Assembly: GCA_945875935.1 (NCBI GenBank)
Contig: CAMCNE010000115.1
Coordinates: 1 to 6,886, forward strand
Length of the DNA: 6,886 nucleotides
Source: Bordetella parapertussis
GTDB lineage: Bacteria > Pseudomonadota > Gammaproteobacteria > Burkholderiales > Burkholderiaceae_C
Direction: 5' to 3'
In this document: piece after piece, positions 1 to 4,622 of the stretch
How positions within the stretch are numbered: position 1 is the first letter of the stretch
How the letters are laid out: the number at the start of each line of letters is the position of its first letter
The notes under the pieces: model-generated
Databases searched by the model: none
Told to the model about the DNA's origin: nothing
The model's input: only the letters and a program-made list of their open reading frames with translations
Translations under genes and position numbers: made by a program

Positions 1-1
1 G

Positions 2-367
2 GTGATGATCGTCGAGCCGTCGAAGGTGGTGCGCCTCAAGACCAGCCGCTTGCTTGAAAAGCATGGCTATCGGGTGGTCCTGGCGGTCGACGGCTTCGAC
101 GCGGTGCAGCAAATCGACGAGGCCATTCCCCATGCGCTGATCATCGGCGTGGAGATCACCGGGCTCGATGGCTTTCAGCTGGCCACGCACCTGCGCGGCG
201 ATGCGCGCACTGCGCAGCTGCCCATCGTGATGATCTCGGGCGACGACGACAGGCTGCGCGATCAGGCCGACCAGGCCGGCATCAACGTGCTGCTGGGCAA
301 GCCCTATTCCGAAGAGCGGCTGCTGGCCTTCCTCGATTCGATGCCGGCCGTGGCCCAGGCGCACTGA
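2..367 (+). CDS. C-terminal receiver (REC) domain of a larger signalling protein, 5'-truncated by the window; phosphosite lost
   Basis: The 121 visible residues are one CheY-like receiver domain plus a short tail. The first codon (GTG) is already inside beta strand 1, and the frame is open to the window edge, so the real start lies upstream. The pattern (VR.KTSRLLE.HGYRV, then LDGFQL, LP.VMIS, LGKPYSEE) is closest, from memory, to the C-terminal receivers of PilL/ChpA-type hybrid CheA kinases of chemosensory and twitching systems. Another multidomain response regulator cannot be excluded. Key residues: the conserved Ser/Thr is S79 and the conserved Lys is K100. The phosphoacceptor Asp is replaced by G49 (codon GGC at 146-148) and the acidic pair is reduced to E5-P6. 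The domain should therefore not be phosphorylated normally and probably acts as a pseudo-receiver or docking domain. The stop is 30 bases before the C25-like peptidase gene, which suggests co-transcription. Confidence 0.85.
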   Translation: MMIVEPSKVVRLKTSRLLEKHGYRVVLAVDGFDAVQQIDEAIPHALIIGVEITGLDGFQLATHLRGDARTAQLPIVMISGDDDRLRDQADQAGINVLLGKPYSEERLLAFLDSMPAVAQAH

Positions 368-397
368 AGCGCCGCTGCACCCCCCCGAAAAACTGTC

Positions 398-1957
398 GTG
401 GACGACAAGGTCATCGTCACCCACCGCGCGGCGCTCAGGGCCAAATACGGTGCTGCCGGGTTGGCCCAGGTCCGCATCGCCTTGCGCCGGCTCATGGCCA
501 GCGACGCTCAGCGCGGCATCCGCAGCCGGCTGGTGTTTCTCGATGACGCCGCGCAGCTGAAAAAAATGGGCGGCGCACCGGCCACGCAGGCCACGAGCGC
601 GGCCCAGGCCAAGTCGGCCATCGACACCGTGTTTCGCGCCGTCCAGCCGGCCTATCTGATGATCCTGGGTGCGCCCGACGTGGTGCCGCATCAGGATCTG
701 GCCAACCCGATGCACGCGCCGCCCGCCGATCCGGATGTGCTGGCCTGGAGCGATCTGCCTTACGCCTGCGAGGCGGGCTATTCGCGCAACGCCTCAGACT
801 TCAAGGGGCCGATGCGGGTGGTCGGCCGGCTGCCTGATCTGACGGGCGCCCGCGATCCTGCGCATCTGATCGGCCTGATCGACGCCGCCGCCGGCCATGT
901 GATGCGCGACGTGGCCGAGTTCGGCGATTACTTCGGCCTGTCCACGGCCACCTGGCGCGAGTCGACGGCGCTCAGCCTGTTCAACGTGTTCGGCCAGTCG
1001 AAGGCCATGAGCGTGTCACCGCCGGCGCGCGATGCGCATTCGCCCGCGCGGCTCGCGCCACTGATGCATTTCATCAACTGCCATGGCGGCCTGGCGGATC
1101 CACGGTTTTACGGCGAGAACGCGCAAGGCGAGCAACCGGTGGCGCTGTCGAGCGACGGCGTCGCCGCTCGCATCCGCCCGGGCACCGTGGTCGCCGCCGA
1201 GTGCTGCTACGGCGCCGAGCTCTATGACTCGGTCACCCTCGGGCTGAGCGTGCCCATCAGCCAGCAGTACCTGGCCCAGGGCGCTTGCGGCTTTTTTGGC
1301 AGCTCGACGATTGCCTATGGTCCGGCCCAAGGCAATGGCGCGGCCGACCTGCTGACGCAGTACTTCTTGCTTGCGGTGCTCGAGGGGGCCTCGATCGGCC
1401 GTGCCACGCTGATGGCGCGTCAGCGCTTCGTGCAGCAAACGCGCGAGCTCGATCCGACCGATCTGAAAACGCTGGCGCAGTTCACCCTGCTCGGCGACCC
1501 CTCGCTGCACCCGGCGCGCGTGCCCAGCGCCACCGGCGTGCCCGAGGGTCTGGCCGCGCTGCAGGCGCAGCGGCTGCAGCGCAGCGAGCGCCGAGCCGCG
1601 CTGCGCTCGGCGGGCGAGTGGCTGGCCGCGACCAAGCCCGCCACCTCGCGGCCGCAGCCGCCGAGCAAAGCATCGGCATCGTTGCGTCGGGCGCTGGCGA
1701 ACATCGCCGAGCGCGCCGGGCTGGCCGCCGATCAGGTCTTCGTGACCTATGCGGTCGACTCGCCTGCCGGGTGGGCTGATGCCGCACCGCGCGGCAAGCC
1801 GGCCGCCCCAGCCACGCCTGCCACCCGCTACCACCTGGCCGTGTCGACGCCACCAGGCGCCGTGCGACCTTCGGGCGCGCCACGCTCGGCGGTGGCCGCG
1901 CTGGCGCGTGAAGTCGACGGCCGCATCGTGGGCTACCGCATCTACCTGCAGCGCTGA
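398..1957 (+). CDS. Caspase-fold cysteine peptidase, family C25 (gingipain)-like, cytoplasmic
   Basis: 519-aa protein starting at GTG 398, with no clear Shine-Dalgarno; the start is supported by the 30-base gap from the previous stop. Gingipain-type landmarks appear in order: a strand and loop LMILGAPDVVP (87-97), SDLPYA (118-123), VVGRLPDL (141-148), the His motif FINCHGG with H229, and the Cys motif VVAAECCYGA with C270 as probable nucleophile (C269 is the alternative). GACGFFGSS (295-303) and the closing strand FTLLGDPSLHP (362-372) follow. This order fits clan CD peptidases (caspases, gingipains, CHAT). Secreted gingipains carry a signal peptide, propeptide and sorting domain; this protein has none, so it is predicted to work inside the cell. 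After 375 comes an Arg/Ala-rich helix, a Pro/Ala/Ser linker (about 410-427), and a small unrecognised C-terminal region ending in a strand at GRIVGYRIYLQR. The substrate is unknown. Position between a receiver-domain gene and a coupled small gene suggests signal-controlled proteolysis. Confidence 0.85.
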   Translation: MDDKVIVTHRAALRAKYGAAGLAQVRIALRRLMASDAQRGIRSRLVFLDDAAQLKKMGGAPATQATSAAQAKSAIDTVFRAVQPAYLMILGAPDVVPHQDLANPMHAPPADPDVLAWSDLPYACEAGYSRNASDFKGPMRVVGRLPDLTGARDPAHLIGLIDAAAGHVMRDVAEFGDYFGLSTATWRESTALSLFNVFGQSKAMSVSPPARDAHSPARLAPLMHFINCHGGLADPRFYGENAQGEQPVALSSDGVAARIRPGTVVAAECCYGAELYDSVTLGLSVPISQQYLAQGACGFFGSSTIAYGPAQGNGAADLLTQYFLLAVLEGASIGRATLMARQRFVQQTRELDPTDLKTLAQFTLLGDPSLHPARVPSATGVPEGLAALQAQRLQRSERRAALRSAGEWLAATKPATSRPQPPSKASASLRRALANIAERAGLAADQVFVTYAVDSPAGWADAAPRGKPAAPATPATRYHLAVSTPPGAVRPSGAPRSAVAALAREVDGRIVGYRIYLQR

Positions 1958-2209
1958 ATGGCCGCATCACCGCAGCGCGTCGATGGGCTCACCGGCAGCG
2001 TGCGGTGCGGCGCGTTGGGCTGCGGCAGCAAGAGCGAGCGCGAGGCGGTCTGGCTCGACACCGAGCAGGGCTGCTACGCGCTGCGTTTGAAGAACGCGCC
2101 GAGCTTTGGCGACACCACGCTCGATGGCCTGGTGGGGCATCGCGTGTCGTGCAGCGGCTTCATCGTGGACAGCTTGCTGCTGGCCGAGCGCATCGAGCCC
2201 ATCGACTGA
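1958..2209 (+). CDS. Small beta-rich protein of unknown function, coupled to the C25-like peptidase
   Basis: 83-aa protein whose ATG directly follows the peptidase stop (TGA-ATG at 1955-1960), an arrangement typical of translational coupling and fixed stoichiometry. It has no signal peptide or membrane segment. The sequence alternates short hydrophobic stretches with glycines: LTGSV (11-15), GSKSERE (23-29), AVWLDT (30-35), CYALRL (39-44), LVGHRVSCSGFIV (58-70) and a final SLLLAERIEP. This suggests a small five- or six-strand barrel, perhaps OB-like. The GSKSE motif and a closing 'GHRVxCxG' strand resemble a family of short bacterial proteins I recall only vaguely, so no name is given. Because it is made together with a cytoplasmic protease, a role as partner, adaptor or inhibitor is reasonable. 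A precedent is the small beta-barrel staphostatins encoded directly after staphopain proteases. That role is inference only. Four cysteines (C17, C22, C39, C65) are present. Confidence 0.75.
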   Translation: MAASPQRVDGLTGSVRCGALGCGSKSEREAVWLDTEQGCYALRLKNAPSFGDTTLDGLVGHRVSCSGFIVDSLLLAERIEPID

Positions 2210-2214
2210 GCCAG

Positions 2215-2235
2215 CGCTTGGCAGCAAGCCAAGCG
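2215..2235. terminator. Perfect hairpin in the convergent gap, candidate bidirectional terminator
   Basis: CGCTTGGC (2215-2222) and GCCAAGCG (2228-2235) form a perfect 8-bp stem with a 5-base loop. It sits in the 44-base gap between the convergent stops of the small beta-rich gene and the glycine-zipper gene. There is no T-run on either side, so intrinsic termination may be weak; it could instead protect mRNA 3' ends. Confidence 0.5.
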
Positions 2236-2253
2236 GCCAGGCCGTTCGGTGGG

Positions 2254-2787
2254 CTACTTGGTGGTGGTGCTTGCGGGGCTCGTGGCCAGCTTCAACGTGC
2301 TGCCGTCGACCACCACCTTGGTGCCGATGGCATAGGCCTGGGATTCCTGCACGGTGCGAAGGCTGCCGTCTTGCATGCGCACGTTGACGTCGTAGACCGT
2401 CTCGCTGCGCACCTTCTTTTCAACCGCATTGCCCGCCACGCCACCGCCCACGGCGCCGACCACCGTCATCGCCGTCTTGCCCGAGCCGCTGCCGAACTGG
2501 TTGCCCAGCAGGCCTCCGGCCACGGCACCGCCGACCGCGCCCAGGCCGGTGCCCTTGCCCTCTTTCTTGACTTCGTTCACCGATTCGACGGTGCCGCAGT
2601 TGGCGCACGCCGGCGCTTTGGTCTGGGCCTGCGTTTTGGTGCTGGTGGTGCTGGTGCTGGTGCTGGTTTGTGCGTTCGCGCTGCAGTGAAAGAGCAGGGC
2701 CCATGCCACGCTGGTGCTTGCCAACGCGCACCAGGCCTGACGCACGGGGGTGATGAGTTGACGGCTGTGAAGGTTTGAGGAACTCAT
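2254..2787 (-). CDS. Glycine-zipper 2TM envelope protein (SlyB/17-kDa antigen-like)
   Basis: 177-aa exported protein. The ATG at 2787 is chosen because AGGAGA lies just upstream and a signal peptide begins there; the frame stays open farther upstream, but that part is antisense to the exporter gene. The N-terminus has a basic region, a hydrophobic core (about 21-34) and an ANA-Q cleavage motif (37-40). C35 lies in LLFHC, a poor lipobox, so ordinary signal peptidase I processing is more likely. Next come a Ser/Thr tract (41-50), CANC (61-64), and a double glycine zipper (about 79-121: GLGAVGGAVAGGLLG, then VVGAVGGGVAGN). A beta-rich tail (YDVNVRMQDGSLRTV, then GTKVVVDG) finishes the protein. 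This layout is that of the small outer-membrane or periplasmic glycine-zipper proteins found widely in Proteobacteria, often linked to envelope stability. The exact role is unknown. It is transcribed divergently from the exporter gene. Confidence 0.85.
   Translation of the reverse strand: MSSSNLHSRQLITPVRQAWCALASTSVAWALLFHCSANAQTSTSTSTTSTKTQAQTKAPACANCGTVESVNEVKKEGKGTGLGAVGGAVAGGLLGNQFGSGSGKTAMTVVGAVGGGVAGNAVEKKVRSETVYDVNVRMQDGSLRTVQESQAYAIGTKVVVDGSTLKLATSPASTTTK
2638..2667. repeat. GGTGCT/GGT tandem repeat encoding the Ser/Thr tract
   Basis: Thirty bases made only of GGTGCT and GGT units (GGTGCT, GGT, then three GGTGCT, GGT). On the minus strand they encode the Thr/Ser tract after the signal peptide of the glycine-zipper protein. 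All units are multiples of three, so slippage would change linker length without breaking the frame. Confidence 0.7.
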
Positions 2788-2898
2788 GGGGTTCTCCTGG
2801 ATGGGGGGTGTCTGGTGTGAGGCCCGCAGCGGACTTTCGGCGGCCGCCGCCGCGATGAAATTGTCGCCCCGAGTGTGCCGTTGTGCGCCAAGGCCCGT

Positions 2899-2907
2899 TG
2901 CTACACT
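2899..2907 (+). promoter_or_regulatory. Candidate extended -10 promoter for the TMEM165-family exporter
   Basis: TGCTACACT matches the extended -10 pattern TGnTAnAnT. A weak -35-like TTGTGC lies at 2881-2886, but the 15-base spacer is short. Transcription would begin near 2914, leaving a leader of about 20 bases containing GGAG (2926-2929) before the TTG start at 2935. Prediction by eye only. Confidence 0.4.
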
Positions 2908-2934
2908 TCGCCCGCCTTTTGCACCGGAGCCCCC

Positions 2935-3504
2935 TTGGAAGCTTTTCTCGTCTCGACCGGTGTGGTCGCCCTGGGTGAAATGGGCGACAAGACGCAACTG
3001 CTGGCCATGCTGCTGGCTGTCAAATTCAAGCGTCCACTGCCCATCATCTTGGGCATCCTGGTGGCCACGCTGGCCAACCACGCGATGGCCGGCGCGATCG
3101 GCGACCTGGTGGCCAAGGCCCTGGGACCTGAGGTGCTGCGCTGGGTGATCGGCGTGTCCTTCCTGGCGATGGCCGGCTGGATGCTGATCCCGGACAAGTT
3201 CGACGCTGACGAGAGCACCCTGAACCGCTTCGGCGTGTTCGGCACCACTGTCGTCACCTTCTTTCTGGCTGAAATGGGCGACAAGACGCAGATCGCCACC
3301 GTGGCTCTGGCCGCGCGCTACACCGACCTGGTGGCTGTGGTGGCTGGCACCACGCTGGGCATGATGATCAGCAACGTGCCCGCGGTGTTTCTGGGCGATC
3401 GCATCGCCCGCAAGGTGTCGATGAAACTGGTCCACGGCATCGCCGCGGCCATCTTTGCCGCACTGGGCTTGCTCACACTGTTCAACGTGGGGCGGCTGTT
3501 TTGA
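2935..3504 (+). CDS. TMEM165/GDT1 (UPF0016) family Mn2+/Ca2+ exporter
   Basis: 189-aa inner-membrane protein. TTG 2935 is preferred over in-frame GTG 2875 because GGAG lies 5 bases upstream, the protein then begins directly with transmembrane helix 1, and a candidate -10 falls between the two starts. The family's diagnostic ExGDK(T/S) motif occurs twice: EMGDKTQ at 15-21 and at 113-119. The two halves form an internal repeat of about three helices each, giving roughly six membrane segments separated by a hydrophilic loop near 86-99 (PDKFDADESTLNR). The acidic residues of the two motifs form the cation site in this family. Characterised bacterial members, such as Vibrio MneA, export manganese; calcium is transported by some eukaryotic members. 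Export of Mn2+ is therefore the likely job here. Length is typical for bacterial members. It is divergent from the glycine-zipper gene and followed 74 bases later by a lipoprotein gene. Confidence 0.93.
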   Translation: MEAFLVSTGVVALGEMGDKTQLLAMLLAVKFKRPLPIILGILVATLANHAMAGAIGDLVAKALGPEVLRWVIGVSFLAMAGWMLIPDKFDADESTLNRFGVFGTTVVTFFLAEMGDKTQIATVALAARYTDLVAVVAGTTLGMMISNVPAVFLGDRIARKVSMKLVHGIAAAIFAALGLLTLFNVGRLF

Positions 3505-3516
3505 TGGGCGTTGGGC

Positions 3517-3558
3517 GCGAACCGTGCATCATTGGGTCACGGTCGTCGCTCGCGACCG
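3517..3558 (+). other. Overlapping alternative hairpins between exporter and lipoprotein genes
   Basis: Hairpin A pairs ACCGTG (3521-3526) with CACGGT (3538-3543) and can be extended by GCGA (3517-3520) with TCGC (3546-3549) across a 2-base bulge. Hairpin B pairs CGGTCG (3540-3545) with CGACCG (3553-3558). The two share 3540-3543, so only one can form at a time. No T-run follows B. It could be a weak terminator, a leader structure for the lipoprotein gene, or chance in GC-rich DNA. Confidence 0.35.
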
Positions 3559-3578
3559 GCACACGCCACGGAGAACGC

Positions 3579-3944
3579 ATGTCCCGACTCACTGCCACCT
3601 TGGCCGCCTGCCTGCTGGCCGGGTGCTCGTCCAATCCGAACATTGGCAATTCCGGCGATGTGGTTCGAGCCAACCCGCCGGTCAACTACGCGTCGACCAT
3701 CAGCAACTACATCGATCTGACCGTCAAGGGCGCCCAGACCAGTCGCGATCTGAACATCGGAACACCCGAGCGCGGCTCATGTCCCATGGGCAATGCGGCC
3801 AATGGTCACGTGGGCTGGGTGGTTCCGGTCCAGTACAGCAGCCTCAACAAGGACGGCTCGACGGTGTCCATCACCAAGTACTTCTTCTGGTTCGCCGACG
3901 AGCGCCTCAAGGGCGTGACGCGCCGCATGGAAGTCTGTCCCTGA
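3579..3944 (+). CDS. Small lipoprotein of unknown function
   Basis: 121-aa predicted lipoprotein. ATG 3579 is chosen because GGAG (3570-3573) lies at good distance and the resulting N-terminus is a clean lipoprotein signal. That signal is a short basic start, a hydrophobic core, and the lipobox LAGC with the lipidated Cys at position 16. Residue +2 is Ser, which favours outer-membrane sorting. The mature part has no domain I recognise. It contains NYASTISNYIDLTVKG (36-51), a Gly/Asn-rich middle, a beta-like WVVPVQYSS (80-88) and TKYFFWFADERLKGV (99-113). Only two cysteines remain after processing (C68 and C120), so they could form a disulfide bridge. The gene follows the exporter on the same strand after 74 bases that hold possible hairpins, so it may be read through or have its own promoter. 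It is convergent with the DUF4864 gene. Confidence 0.8.
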   Translation: MSRLTATLAACLLAGCSSNPNIGNSGDVVRANPPVNYASTISNYIDLTVKGAQTSRDLNIGTPERGSCPMGNAANGHVGWVVPVQYSSLNKDGSTVSITKYFFWFADERLKGVTRRMEVCP

Positions 3945-3968
3945 CGCAGGTGATCAAGGTCGCCGCGT

Positions 3969-4409
3969 TCAGGTGAAGCTGCCCTCGCTGGGCTCGACTC
4001 TGCATCCGGCGATCAGCCACTGGCCCTTGGGCTGAGGCTGAAGCCGGAAGGTGGCCAGCCAGCCTGAGCCCTGGGCGTCGGTCATCTGGACGGGCTGCAT
4101 CAGATCGCTGTCTTCCCACTGCGGCTTCAGGAATGCCACCGAGGCCGGCCGAAAGACCATCGGATAGCGCCTTCGGATCATGGCGATGAAGCGATCGGGC
4201 GAGCCAAACCGCTCGCGCACGGACTGGCTGCTCAGCAAGAACGCTTTCACGGCGTCATCTTCGGCGAACGCATCGAGCTGGGCCTGGACCACCGCACGGG
4301 CCTGACTGACCTGGGCAGCGGTGACTTCCCTGGCCCACGCGAGGCGGCTTGCCAAGCCGGCGCCGGCGATCAACATCAGTTGTCTGCGATGGATGAAAGG
4401 TCTGTTCAT
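3969..4409 (-). CDS. DUF4864 family protein with Tat-like signal peptide
   Basis: 146-aa exported protein. ATG 4409 is preferred because AAGG sits about 6 bases upstream; an in-frame ATG at 4424 would add five residues and has no ribosome site. The N-terminus carries HRRQLML (8-14), a twin-arginine pattern, followed by a Gly/Ala-rich hydrophobic region and a probable cleavage after LAWA (23-26). The mature domain shows features I associate with DUF4864: VQAQLDAFAEDDAVKAF (41-57), VRERFGSPDRFIAMI (64-78), YPMVFRPASVAFL (82-94), and WLATFRLQPQPKGQWLIAGC (117-136). This is a small alpha+beta fold reminiscent of the NTF2/SnoaL class, with no known enzyme activity. A periplasmic role is inferred from the signal. 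Its stop is 25 bases from the lipoprotein stop, and no terminator hairpin is visible between them. Family assignment is from memory. Confidence 0.8.
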   Translation of the reverse strand: MNRPFIHRRQLMLIAGAGLASRLAWAREVTAAQVSQARAVVQAQLDAFAEDDAVKAFLLSSQSVRERFGSPDRFIAMIRRRYPMVFRPASVAFLKPQWEDSDLMQPVQMTDAQGSGWLATFRLQPQPKGQWLIAGCRVEPSEGSFT

Positions 4410-4492
4410 GAAGGGCCTTCGCATTCGGATGTCGCACATGATGCCGACATTGCGCTGGCTGCTCGCATCAATCAGCCCGCTGCGGCAACAGA

Positions 4493-4512
4493 ACCCCCCG
4501 TTTGAGGGGGGT
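4493..4512. promoter_or_regulatory. C6/G6 palindrome in the divergent intergenic region, possible operator
   Basis: ACCCCCC (4493-4499) and GGGGGGT (4506-4512) are perfect inverted arms around GTTTGA. It lies between the divergent DUF4864 and hybrid kinase genes (gap 4410-4622). A second small inverted repeat, AAACCGGGTTT, follows at 4516-4526. No T-run follows on either strand and both genes point away from it, so an operator or leader hairpin is more likely than a terminator. Confidence 0.4.
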
Positions 4513-4622
4513 ACAAAACCGGGTTTCTGCACCAAAATCGAACGCAGCCGTGAAAGTTGATTCGATGCGGGGTCAACAGCGGTGCCCAATCTCAAGTCCC
4601 CCTTTTCCTTTCACCACTGACC

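Noticed and set aside
1016..1834. Long minus-strand open frame (272 aa) opposite the peptidase gene
   Set aside because: Low-complexity Arg/Gly/Ala translation without recognisable domains; mirror frame of a GC-rich real gene.
398..2209. Peptidase and small gene as a mobile defence island
   Set aside because: No integrase, repeats, tRNA or change in base composition nearby; it looks like part of a chromosomal signalling operon.
2005..2778. Plus-strand 257-aa frame across the convergent gap and glycine-zipper gene
   Set aside because: Composition-driven Ala/Gly/His/Arg translation overlapping two real genes; no ribosome site or domain.
2838..2849. CGGCGGCCGCCG palindrome in the divergent region upstream of the glycine-zipper gene
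   Set aside because: Pure G/C palindromes of this size are expected by chance in such DNA; nothing positions it as an operator.
2788..3435. N-terminal extension of the glycine-zipper frame
   Set aside because: The frame is open but antisense to the exporter; the signal peptide and ribosome site place the start at 2787.
4441..4470. Possible sigma-54 promoter (TGGCT..GCA) upstream of the kinase gene
   Set aside because: The essential TTGC element at the correct spacing is missing.
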